Assembly (NCBI GenBank): GCA_022508635.1
Contig: JAFLUV010000004.1
Coordinates: 1 to 26,729 of the forward strand
Direction: 5' to 3'
DNA length: 26,729 bases
Source: Prevotellaceae bacterium
GTDB taxonomy: Bacteria; Bacteroidota; Bacteroidia; Bacteroidales; Bacteroidaceae
The notes beneath the pieces are model-generated. The model was not told the DNA's origin. It did not search any database and worked only from the letters and a program-made list of their open reading frames with translations. Positions 16,859-24,589 of the stretch are shown piece by piece (the first letter of the stretch is position 1; each line of letters begins with the position of its first letter). The position numbers and the translations under genes were made by a program.

Positions 16859-17883
16859 AACTGAGCATTGTCATACTTAACTGGAATGGTGCCGATATGT
16901 TACGCCGTTTCCTGCCTTCCGTCATCGAGCACTCGCCCGAGGCGGAAGTCATTGTTGCAGACAATGGTAGCACTGACGATTCGCTGCGTTTGCTCTCTGA
17001 AACCTTTCCCCGGACACGTACTATCCTGCTCGACCATAACTATGGTTTCGCCGAGGGCTACAATCGTGCCCTTGCACAGGTGGACAGTGACCTTTATATG
17101 CTGCTCAACAGCGATGTCCGTGTGGAGGAAGGATGGCTGGCACCTATGCTTGACTATATGAAGGCGCACCCTGAGGTAGCAGCTTGCCAGCCGAAGATTC
17201 GTAGTGAGTGGGCTCCCGATATGCTGGAATACGCCGGAGCTTGCGGCGGATACATTGGTCGTCTGGGATTTCCTTTCTGCAGAGGCCGTATTCTAGGTAC
17301 CGTAGAACGTGACGAGGGACAGTACGACACGGTCGCTTCGATAGCCTGGGCTACAGGAGCCGCCCTGCTCATACGGCGCGATGTCTACTGGGAGGCTGGC
17401 GGACTGGATACTCGTTTTTTTGCCCATCAGGAGGAAATCGACCTCTGCTGGCGCCTGCGCAACCGTGGCTATGGCATTGCCTGCATCCCACAAAGCGTAG
17501 TCTACCATGTCGGCGGTGGCACGTTGCCCAAAGAAAGTCCTCGCAAAGCATACCTGAATTTCCGCAACAACCTGCTATTACTCTACAAGAATTTACCAGA
17601 AGAGGCGTTTCGCTCCGTTATGCCTTGGCGGCGCCTTCTCGATGCTGCTGCTGCATTGCACTTCTTTGTCGGGGGACATTGGGCTGCCAGCCGTGCCGTA
17701 TGGCAGGCACATCTCGATTTCCGCCGCATACGCCATGAGTTTGATGCCGACAGAGCTCGCAACTTGGCAGCGTCAGTAGTCCCCGCCGAACAGATACTCA
17801 GTCCCATCAATCTCATCTGGCAGTACTATGTCCGAAGGCGCCGCACGTTCAGTTCTCTGCCAATGACCGAGACCAGTCCGTGA
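16855..17883 (+). CDS. Family 2 glycosyltransferase (rhamnosyltransferase-like)
   Basis: 342 residues from the ATG at 16855, which overlaps the mtaB stop by 4 bases; the longer frame from 16807 lies inside mtaB and is not needed. The N-terminal GT-A fold shows SIVILNWNG, VIVADNGSTDDS (nucleotide-binding), HNYGFAEGYN, and LLNSDV in place of a DXD motif. A central TGAALLIRRDVYWEAGGLD and the HQEEIDLCWRLRNRGY acceptor/catalytic region are typical of WbbL-type sugar transferases. The C-terminal third carries hydrophobic amphipathic stretches (NNLLLLYKNLP, AAALHFFVGGHW) likely to touch the inner membrane. It probably adds a sugar to a cell-surface glycan or glycolipid; donor and acceptor cannot be told. 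Coupling with a tRNA-modification gene looks like an accident of operon packing. Confidence 0.9.
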   Translation: MKLSIVILNWNGADMLRRFLPSVIEHSPEAEVIVADNGSTDDSLRLLSETFPRTRTILLDHNYGFAEGYNRALAQVDSDLYMLLNSDVRVEEGWLAPMLDYMKAHPEVAACQPKIRSEWAPDMLEYAGACGGYIGRLGFPFCRGRILGTVERDEGQYDTVASIAWATGAALLIRRDVYWEAGGLDTRFFAHQEEIDLCWRLRNRGYGIACIPQSVVYHVGGGTLPKESPRKAYLNFRNNLLLLYKNLPEEAFRSVMPWRRLLDAAAALHFFVGGHWAASRAVWQAHLDFRRIRHEFDADRARNLAASVVPAEQILSPINLIWQYYVRRRRTFSSLPMTETSP

Positions 17884-18023
17884 CCATATACAGAAAGGCT
17901 GAGAGGTTAAAAGAGCAACAGCAGCATGGACATTCACGCAGACCAAACAGCCGCATTGCTTGAAAAGTTGTTAATTAAAGAAAAAAAGCAATACATCTGA
18001 GCCAGAGCTGCAAAAAAAATCAT

Positions 18024-18031
18024 TATCTTTG
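18024..18031 (+). promoter_or_regulatory. -7 element of the efflux operon promoter
   Basis: TATCTTTG is an exact TAnnTTTG match, 26 bases before the TolC-like start codon. No good TTG is found 19-22 bases upstream, so the promoter is only half supported. It is the last consensus -7 box I see before the convergent lyase gene at 24.6 kb. Confidence 0.6.
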
Positions 18032-18057
18032 CACAGTAAAAAGTACATTGACGATAA

Positions 18058-19416
18058 ATGAAAGCAAGAATCCTATCCCTTTTCATGCTCCTTGCTGGAT
18101 GGCCAATGTCCCATGGCCTTTGCCCCATGGCCTTTGCCCAACAGGCATGGACACTGCAGGACTGCATCGACTATGCACAGCAGCATAACATCCAGGTGCA
18201 GAAGAACCGTATCAGCGAGGAACGTAGCGAAGTGACTCTTTGGCAGAACAAAGGAGCACTTTTCCCAAGTCTGAGCTTCACTACCGGCCATAATGTAGGC
18301 TACCGCCCCTTCACCGAAAGCACCAGCGTAGTGCAGGGCGACCAAGTGACTAGCACCCGTAGTAATGTCACCTATCAAGGCAGCTATGGGCTGAATGCCA
18401 ACGTCACCTTGTGGAACGGAGGTATCAACTACAAGAACATCGAAGCACAGAAACTACAGAATCGAATCGCCTCCCTCACCACAGAACAGAGCGAACTCAC
18501 CATACAGGAACAGATAGCACAGCTCTACGTACAGATAATGTACACAAAGGAAGCCAAGAAAGTCAACGAACAACTGCTCGGGACAGCACAAAGCCAATAC
18601 GACCGCGGCGTGGAAATGATGAAGCAGGGACAGATGGCAAGGGCAGACGTCGTACAGCTTGAAGCACAGCTCAGTAGCGCCCAGTATGCCGTGGTCAACA
18701 GCGAGACACAGCTCGCCAACTACAAGCGTCAGCTCAAAGCGCTCCTCGAACTCGACCTGGACACACCCTTTGACGTAGCAGGCAACCTACCCACCGACGA
18801 ACAAGTACTGGCCCTCGTGCCCAATGCACAAGAAGCATACGCAAAAGCATTGGAGATGCGCCCCGAGATAAAGAGCGCTGAACTCAGCATCGAAGCTGCC
18901 GACATGCAACTGAATATTGCCAAGCGCGGCTACCTGCCCACCATCGGTGCAAGCGCAAGCCTCGGCAGCAACCACACTTCCGGAAATAAAAACGGATGGG
19001 GTGAACAGATGAAGACCAATCTGAACATGAGCGCAGGACTTAACCTGAGCGTCCCCATTTTCGACAGCAGACGCAACGCAACGAATGTCAAGACAGCCAA
19101 GTTGCAACAGCTCACATCAAAACTTGACCTGCAGGACAGGAAGAACACACTCTCCAGCACCATCGAACAGTACTGGCTCAACGCTAACAGTGGACAACAG
19201 AACTACATTGCCGCCAAAACACGTGTAAAAAGTCAGGAAGCCAGCTATGAGCTGATAAACGAACAATTCCAGAACGGACTGAAAAGCACCGTGGACGTAC
19301 TGCAAGGACGCGACAACGTTATCAGCGCCGAGCAGGACATGCTCCAGAGCAAGTACATGGCCTTGCTCAACATCCAGTTGCTGAAGTTTTACACAGGAGA
19401 AAAGATAGAACTATAG
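18058..19416 (+). CDS. TolC-family outer membrane efflux channel
   Basis: 452 residues. A signal peptide (about 1-28, cleavage near AFA-QQ) leads into WTLQDCIDYAQQHNIQVQ, the usual start of mature Bacteroidetes TolC proteins. Two OEP repeats follow (about 30-225 and 250-450), with long alpha-helical hairpins rich in Gln/Ala/Glu and strands such as GSYGLNANVTLWNGG and LNMSAGLNLSVPIFDSRRN. It forms the trimeric outer-membrane and periplasmic tunnel of a tripartite pump. It is followed by the adaptor after 106 bases and then by the ATPase and permease, so it is the exit duct of this MacAB-type system. A 14-bp tandem repeat lies within the signal-peptide codons. Confidence 0.93.
   Translation: MKARILSLFMLLAGWPMSHGLCPMAFAQQAWTLQDCIDYAQQHNIQVQKNRISEERSEVTLWQNKGALFPSLSFTTGHNVGYRPFTESTSVVQGDQVTSTRSNVTYQGSYGLNANVTLWNGGINYKNIEAQKLQNRIASLTTEQSELTIQEQIAQLYVQIMYTKEAKKVNEQLLGTAQSQYDRGVEMMKQGQMARADVVQLEAQLSSAQYAVVNSETQLANYKRQLKALLELDLDTPFDVAGNLPTDEQVLALVPNAQEAYAKALEMRPEIKSAELSIEAADMQLNIAKRGYLPTIGASASLGSNHTSGNKNGWGEQMKTNLNMSAGLNLSVPIFDSRRNATNVKTAKLQQLTSKLDLQDRKNTLSSTIEQYWLNANSGQQNYIAAKTRVKSQEASYELINEQFQNGLKSTVDVLQGRDNVISAEQDMLQSKYMALLNIQLLKFYTGEKIEL
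18096..18137. repeat. 14-bp tandem repeat inside the TolC signal-peptide codons
   Basis: CCCATGGCCTTTGC occurs twice without a gap (18110-18123 and 18124-18137). A degenerate third copy in the same 14-base register precedes them (18096-18109, sharing ATGGCC..TG). Because 14 is not a multiple of three, each unit is read in a different frame, and gain or loss of one unit would break the gene. Confidence 0.7.
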
Positions 19417-19522
19417 CACCCCATGCCTCCCTATAGCCATAGAGAGAAAAAGATACTTGGCATACCCGCTAAAGCAACAAGAGAAACAGAAAACGAAAAA
19501 ATGATTTAATGCAGTATAATAG

Positions 19523-20698
19523 ATGAGAACCCACACACCCATCAGAGTAGCACTGGTACTTGTGGCTTTTGCCACCATAAGCAGTTGCAAGAAGAAGATA
19601 GAGTTCACCTACACCGAGGCGGAAGCTGCAAAGCAAGATGTCACGACCACCGTGACAGCAACCGGCACCATTGAGCCCGTCACAAGCGTCGACGTCGGTA
19701 CACAGGTGAGCGGCATCGTCAGCAAACTCTATGTCGATTACAACAGCGTGGTCAAGGCAGGCGACGTCATTGCCGAACTCGACCGAACAAACCTCATGAG
19801 TGAACTCAGCAGCACACAAGCTAACCTGAAAAGTGCACAGAGCGAACTCGATTACCAGAAAACGAACTATGAACGCTACAAGGCGCTCTACGACAAAGGT
19901 CTCATCTCGGCCAACGACTACGAGCAGGCACGACTCTCGTACATCAAGGCACAACAGACGGTGACCAACCAAAAGGAAAGTGTCAAGAAGGCACAGACCA
20001 ACTTAGGTTATGCCACCATCACCAGCCCTATTGATGGTGTCGTGCTAAAGAAAGAAGTCGAAGAAGGACAAACCGTTGCCTCTAGCTTCAACACCCCTAC
20101 CCTCTTCACCATTGCCCGTGACCTAACCGACATGCGTGTCATTGCTGATGTTGACGAGGCAGACATTGGTGAGGTAAAGGAAGGGCAGCGCGTCAGCTTC
20201 ACGGTCGATGCATTCCCCAATGACACCTTCCAGGGCATCGTCACGCAGGTACGCCAGCAAGCTACCACCGAGAGCAACGTAGTGACCTACGAGGTAGTCA
20301 TCAGTGCACCCAATGAAGATCTCAAGCTCAAGCCAGGGCTCACCGCCAATGTCGTCATATACACCCTTGAGATATCCGACGTGCTTGCTATCCCCAGCAA
20401 GGCACTCCGCTTCAAGCCCAGTCAAGCAATGCTCAACGACGGAGAGACCATTACCGACATAGACAGTCCCGTCAAAGTCTGGACAAAGGAAGGCTCAAAC
20501 ATTAAGGCCATCGCCATACAGACTGGTGTCACCAACGGTACTCTGACACAGGTAACCAGCGGTCTGCAGGCCGGCACAATGGTCATCACTGACGTGCAGA
20601 GCAACATGGGCGAAATGGGAGAAGAACAGCAGCAGAACAGCAATCCTTTCATGCCTAAGCCCAGGAACAGGAACAACGACAAGAAGAAATCAAATTAG
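19523..20698 (+). CDS. MacA-like periplasmic adaptor (membrane fusion) lipoprotein
   Basis: 391 residues of the HlyD/RND-MFP family. The N-terminus has a lipobox ISSC (Cys22), so the protein is probably a lipoprotein. The first lipoyl half (VDVGTQVSGIVSKLYVDYNSVVKAGDVIAELD, here about 56-87) is followed by a helical hairpin (about 90-160). The second lipoyl half (TSPIDGVVLKKEVEEGQTV) comes next, then the beta-barrel domain (about 190-270) and a membrane-proximal domain (about 285-360). The C-terminus is hydrophilic, rich in Gln/Asn/Lys. It joins the TolC-like channel to the inner-membrane transporter and is encoded between them, 5 bases before the ATPase gene. Substrate unknown: macrolides, lipoproteins and peptides are all exported by relatives. 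Confidence 0.92.
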   Translation: MRTHTPIRVALVLVAFATISSCKKKIEFTYTEAEAAKQDVTTTVTATGTIEPVTSVDVGTQVSGIVSKLYVDYNSVVKAGDVIAELDRTNLMSELSSTQANLKSAQSELDYQKTNYERYKALYDKGLISANDYEQARLSYIKAQQTVTNQKESVKKAQTNLGYATITSPIDGVVLKKEVEEGQTVASSFNTPTLFTIARDLTDMRVIADVDEADIGEVKEGQRVSFTVDAFPNDTFQGIVTQVRQQATTESNVVTYEVVISAPNEDLKLKPGLTANVVIYTLEISDVLAIPSKALRFKPSQAMLNDGETITDIDSPVKVWTKEGSNIKAIAIQTGVTNGTLTQVTSGLQAGTMVITDVQSNMGEMGEEQQQNSNPFMPKPRNRNNDKKKSN

Positions 20699-20703
20699 GG
20701 ACT

Positions 20704-21459
20704 ATGGCTGAAGACAAAAAGGTTGTCATCGAACTGCAGGATGTCCGCCGCGAGTTCCATGTAGGCAGCGAAGTGGTAAAGGCTCTCCGCGGTGTCAGTT
20801 TTAAGATCTATGAGGGTGAGTTTGTCACCATTATGGGAACCTCTGGATCGGGCAAGAGTACACTGCTTAACCAGCTGGGCTGTCTCGACACACCCACCAG
20901 TGGCGAGTACATCCTGGACGGAGTGCCCGTGCGCAAGATGCGCCGCAGTGAACGAGCCATCCTGCGCAATCGTAAGATAGGCTTCATTTTTCAGAACTAC
21001 AACTTGCTGGCAAAGACCACTGCTGTAGAGAACGTAGAACTACCTCTCATGTACAACAAGACATACAATGCACGCCAACGCCGCGAGGCTGCCATCAAGG
21101 CACTGCAAGCCGTCGGACTCGGCGATCGTCTTGACCACAAGAGTAACCAAATGTCTGGTGGACAGATGCAGCGCGTAGCCATTGCTCGTGCCTTGGTCAA
21201 CAATCCTGCCGTCGTACTTGCTGACGAAGCGACTGGCAATCTTGACACACGCACCTCCTTCGAGATACTTTGCCTCTTTCAGGAACTGCACCGCCAGGGG
21301 CGCACAATCATCTTCGTCACACACAATCCCGAGATAGCACAATACAGTAGCCGCAACATCATGTTGCGCGACGGCAAGATCCGTGAGGACGTGAAAAACC
21401 CCAAGATCCTTTCTGCAGCAGAAGCACTGGCGGCATTGCCCAAGACGAACGATGACTGA
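20704..21459 (+). CDS. MacB/LolD-type ABC transporter ATP-binding protein
   Basis: 251 residues, a complete nucleotide-binding domain. Walker A is GTSGSGKST (45-53), the Q-loop Gln97 (FIFQNYNLL), the signature SGGQMQ (151-156), Walker B VVLADE with catalytic Glu175, and the H-loop His207. The FxxQNYNLL and MSGGQMQRVAIARAL forms are those of the MacB/LolD/FtsE class, which work mechanically and do not carry substrate through the membrane. In E. coli MacB this domain is fused to the permease; here it is a separate gene followed 62 bases later by the permease, as is usual in Bacteroidetes. Confidence 0.95.
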   Translation: MAEDKKVVIELQDVRREFHVGSEVVKALRGVSFKIYEGEFVTIMGTSGSGKSTLLNQLGCLDTPTSGEYILDGVPVRKMRRSERAILRNRKIGFIFQNYNLLAKTTAVENVELPLMYNKTYNARQRREAAIKALQAVGLGDRLDHKSNQMSGGQMQRVAIARALVNNPAVVLADEATGNLDTRTSFEILCLFQELHRQGRTIIFVTHNPEIAQYSSRNIMLRDGKIREDVKNPKILSAAEALAALPKTNDD

Positions 21460-21521
21460 CCAAACACACGGTACGTTCACCAGAAACAACACATTGTATT
21501 ATATAAAGCATAGAACGAGAG

Positions 21522-22745
21522 ATGAGCATAAAGAACCTACTAAAAGTTGCCCTTACTGCCATCATGAGCAATAAGTTCCGCTCTTTCCTAAGCATGCTGG
21601 GCATCATCATCGGCGTAGCAGCTGTCATCATCATGATGGCCATCGGGCAAGGTTCGAAGCAAAGTATACGTGCAGACCTAAGTAAGATGGGTACCAACCT
21701 GCTTACCATACGACCGGGCGGCGAAATGCGAGGCGGTGTACGTTTGGATCCCTCTGCCATGCAGACGCTCAAGCCGGCAGATTACGAGAGCATTCTTAGC
21801 GAGGCGACACTCGTCACTCATATCAGCCCTGAAGTGACAAATGGTGGGCAAGTCATCTACGGTTCCAAGAATACCAACTGCACGATGTACGGCGAGAGTC
21901 CTGACTATATGACCATCAAACTCTGGGACATCAAGAGCGGTGACACTTTCACTGAGGAAGACGTGCTAAAAAGCGCCAAGGTCTGCATTGTCGGAACCAC
22001 AATCGTCAAAGAACTCTTTGGCAGCGAGGATGCCGACTGCATCGGCAAGATTGTCCGTTTCAAGAGTATACCCTTCCGCATCATCGGTGTACTGAAGTCA
22101 AAGGGCTACAACAACTGGGGCATGGATCAGGACAACGTCATGATAGCCCCGTATACCACCGTGATGAAGCGTATTGCTGCACAGACCTACTTCAGCAGCA
22201 TCGTGATGAGTGCACTGACCGAAGAAATGAGCGACGATGCTATCGAGGAGGTGACACAGATATTGCGCCGAAACCACAAGTTGAAGGATGATGCTGACGA
22301 TGACTTCACCATCCGCTCGCAAGCAGAATGGATGGAGACGATGTCCTCCACCATGGACACCATTACCCTCATCCTTGTCGTGGCAGCAGCTTTCTCGTTG
22401 CTTGTGGCAGGTATCGGCATCATGAACATCATGCTGGTGAGTGTCACCGAGCGTACCAAGGAGATAGGCCTACGTATGAGTGTCGGTGCCCGCGGCATCG
22501 ATATCATGAGCCAGTTCCTCATTGAGAGTGTCATGATTTCCCTCACAGGTGCCTTGCTCGGCGTTGCTCTCGGCTATGGCGGCAGCTGGCTGGCAAGCAA
22601 TGTTTTCATGTTACCCAGTAGCGTACCTATTTGGGCGGTTGGACTCAGCTTCGCTATCTGCGCCTTCATCGGCATCTTCTTTGGCTACGTTCCTGCACGC
22701 AAAGCAGCACGCATGGATCCCATCGAGGCAATAAGATACGAATAA
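21522..22745 (+). CDS. MacB-type ABC transporter permease (MacB_PCD + FtsX)
   Basis: 407 residues with the type VII ABC transporter layout: TM1 at about 22-42 (SMLGIIIGVAAVIIMMAIGQG), a large periplasmic core domain (about 45-275), and three C-terminal TM helices (about 280-302, 330-355, 367-390). A cytoplasmic coupling segment ERTKEIGLRMSVGAR follows TM2, and the protein ends in the family-typical PARKAARMDPIEAIRYE. Two copies with the separate ATPase would form the inner-membrane motor that drives export through the adaptor and TolC-like channel. Position and motifs together make the tripartite assignment firm; the substrate stays open. Confidence 0.95.
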   Translation: MSIKNLLKVALTAIMSNKFRSFLSMLGIIIGVAAVIIMMAIGQGSKQSIRADLSKMGTNLLTIRPGGEMRGGVRLDPSAMQTLKPADYESILSEATLVTHISPEVTNGGQVIYGSKNTNCTMYGESPDYMTIKLWDIKSGDTFTEEDVLKSAKVCIVGTTIVKELFGSEDADCIGKIVRFKSIPFRIIGVLKSKGYNNWGMDQDNVMIAPYTTVMKRIAAQTYFSSIVMSALTEEMSDDAIEEVTQILRRNHKLKDDADDDFTIRSQAEWMETMSSTMDTITLILVVAAAFSLLVAGIGIMNIMLVSVTERTKEIGLRMSVGARGIDIMSQFLIESVMISLTGALLGVALGYGGSWLASNVFMLPSSVPIWAVGLSFAICAFIGIFFGYVPARKAARMDPIEAIRYE

Positions 22746-22804
22746 TAATTCTCATATAAAAACGGGAAAACAATAACATGGAAAACGACTAAAAACTAAA
22801 TATT

Positions 22805-23464
22805 ATGGTGAAAAAATTTCTTTTTTTTGCTGCACTTCTGTGCATGCCCCTTTTCCTCATGGCAGGAAAGAAAGACTATTACAAAGACCCTAAGTACCTG
22901 CTTGGTGCTGTGCCAGAAGTAGACGGCATTGTCACTTTCCAGAAGAACTTCAGCGTCACAGACAAGAACGAGCAGCAAATCTACGACATTCTGCTTGCCT
23001 ACATCAAGAATTCCATCCTCGAGAATGCGATCCGCGACCAACAGCCAGAATACACGCGCATCATCTCTGAGGAACGCGGAGAGGGTAGCATCGTGGCTCG
23101 CATCGAGGAGTACATGACCTTCAACAAGGCTTTCCTCAGTCTCGACCGTACCCGTTTTCGTTATCTGCTTAATGTCACTGTCAAAGGGCAAAAAGTGAAT
23201 ATCGCCCTCACGCAAATCTCTTATTACTATAACGAAGACATGGAGGGCAAGAACGGCGTAACCTATAAGGCAGAGGAATGGATTACGGACAAACTGGCAG
23301 TCAATAAGGCTGGCACAAAGCTCTATCCTCGTAGCGGAAAGTTCCGCCGTATGACCGTCGACCGCGCACAGGAAATTTTCGAAGGTTTTATGGATGCCCT
23401 CTCCACAATGGAGGTCGACCAACAGGTCGTAACAAAGAAAAGAAAAGGAATCGTTGAGGAATAA
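22805..23464 (+). CDS. Secreted DUF4468 domain protein
   Basis: 219 residues. A signal peptide (about 1-20, LFLMAG) is followed by YLLGAVPEVDGIVTFQKNF, the opening of the DUF4468 domain found in Bacteroidetes envelope proteins. The rest contains alternating strands and helices (for example RFRYLLNVTVKGQKVNIALTQI) and a basic C-terminal end. The function of the family is unknown. It lies 59 bases after the permease and 37 bases before the GH43 gene on the same strand, with no promoter or terminator in either gap, so it is probably the fifth gene of the efflux operon. Confidence 0.75.
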   Translation: MVKKFLFFAALLCMPLFLMAGKKDYYKDPKYLLGAVPEVDGIVTFQKNFSVTDKNEQQIYDILLAYIKNSILENAIRDQQPEYTRIISEERGEGSIVARIEEYMTFNKAFLSLDRTRFRYLLNVTVKGQKVNIALTQISYYYNEDMEGKNGVTYKAEEWITDKLAVNKAGTKLYPRSGKFRRMTVDRAQEIFEGFMDALSTMEVDQQVVTKKRKGIVEE

Positions 23465-23501
23465 TCCTTCTCCCCTCTCTATCTGTCACAAATCACAAAC
23501 T

Positions 23502-24488
23502 ATGAATTATAAAACTCTCCTCATAGCCCTTTCATTGGGCTGTATCGTCGGCACTGCTGACGCTAAAAAGAAAAAGACCAGTGGCAATCCTATCTTCCCT
23601 GGATGGTATGCTGATCCAGAAGGTGCTGTCCTTGATGGCAAGTACTGGGTGTTCCCGACTTACAGTGCTCCTTACGACGAACAGTTGCACTTCGATGCCT
23701 TCTCCAGCACTGACCTCGTGAATTGGACAAAGCACGAGAACGTCATCACAAAGGCAGACATCCCTTGGCTCCGCCGTGCCCTCTGGGCTCCCGCCATTAT
23801 CGAGGCAAACGACAAGTATTACCTCTTCTTTGGCGGCAATGACGTACACGAAGGCGAAATAGGAGGTATCGGTGTTGCTGTCAGCGATCGCCCAGAAGGT
23901 CCATATAAAGATGCTCTTGGCAAACCGCTCATCAACGAAATTGTCAACGGTGCCCAGCCAATCGACCAATTTGTCTTCCGTGACGACGACGGACAGTATT
24001 ATATGTTCTATGGTGGCTGGCGGCATTGCAACGTCTGCAAGTTGAGCCCGGATCTTCTTTCCATCGTACCTTGGGAGGACGGACAGAAATTTCACGAGAT
24101 AACACCCAGTCGCGAATACGTAGAAGGTCCCTTCATGCTGAAGCGTGACGGTAAATACTACTTCATGTGGAGCCAAGGTGGATGGACTGGTCCGGACTAT
24201 TGCGTGGCGTATGCCATCAGCGACACTCCTTTCGGCCCTTTCCAGCTTAAAGGCAAGATTCTTCAGAGGGACGAGAGCATAGCTCGCGGAGCAGGCCACC
24301 ACAGCGTCATCCAAGTACCAGGCAAGGATGAGTACTATATTGTCTATCACCGCCGTCCGCTTGACGAGACAGACGGCAACCACCGTGTCACCTGCATTGA
24401 CCGCCTTGTCTTCAACCCCGATGGCACAATACAGCCCGTCAAGATGACTTTCGAGGGTGTCAAGAAGAGCAAGATAAAAAAACATTAG
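23502..24488 (+). CDS. Secreted glycoside hydrolase family 43
   Basis: 328 residues. A signal peptide (about 1-21) precedes a five-bladed beta-propeller. The GH43 catalytic triad is visible: base Asp38 (GWYADPEG), pKa-modulating Asp155 (PIDQFVFRDDDG) and acid Glu208 (EYVEGPFM), with His266/His267 near the active site (GAGHHSV). The family cleaves arabinofuranose, xylose or galactose from plant polysaccharides; the subfamily cannot be fixed by eye. The start at 23502 was preferred over the upstream in-frame ATG at 23454 because the latter overlaps the previous gene and would bury the signal peptide. It is the last gene before a strong terminator and the only carbohydrate enzyme in the efflux operon. 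Confidence 0.9.
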   Translation: MNYKTLLIALSLGCIVGTADAKKKKTSGNPIFPGWYADPEGAVLDGKYWVFPTYSAPYDEQLHFDAFSSTDLVNWTKHENVITKADIPWLRRALWAPAIIEANDKYYLFFGGNDVHEGEIGGIGVAVSDRPEGPYKDALGKPLINEIVNGAQPIDQFVFRDDDGQYYMFYGGWRHCNVCKLSPDLLSIVPWEDGQKFHEITPSREYVEGPFMLKRDGKYYFMWSQGGWTGPDYCVAYAISDTPFGPFQLKGKILQRDESIARGAGHHSVIQVPGKDEYYIVYHRRPLDETDGNHRVTCIDRLVFNPDGTIQPVKMTFEGVKKSKIKKH

Positions 24489-24517
24489 TCCTACGACACG
24501 AAGAAAGAGGTATACAC

Positions 24518-24572
24518 AAAAAGAACTGCCCTCGGAAGTCTTTATCCAGACATCTCGAGGGCAGTTCTTTTT
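24518..24572. terminator. Strong bidirectional terminator between the GH43 and lyase genes
   Basis: AAAAAGAACTGCCCTCG (24518-24534) and CGAGGGCAGTTCTTTTT (24556-24572) form a perfect 17-bp stem with an A-run at one end and a T-run at the other, so both strands give a G+C-rich hairpin followed by U residues. The loop region itself can form a smaller GTCT/AGAC stem. Confidence 0.93.
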
Positions 24573-24589
24573 AAATCAATTTTCAGAGG

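Noticed and set aside
17926..18000. A 24-codon frame (MDIHADQTAALLEKLLIKE...) between the GT2 and TolC genes
   Set aside because: It is too short to judge. It has no promoter or ribosome signal and ends just before the TolC promoter; probably chance, though a leader peptide cannot be excluded.
23532..24485. A 317-codon minus-strand frame opposite GH43
   Set aside because: The plus strand has a signal peptide and the full GH43 triad; this frame lacks family features and would start at the GH43 end beside the terminator.
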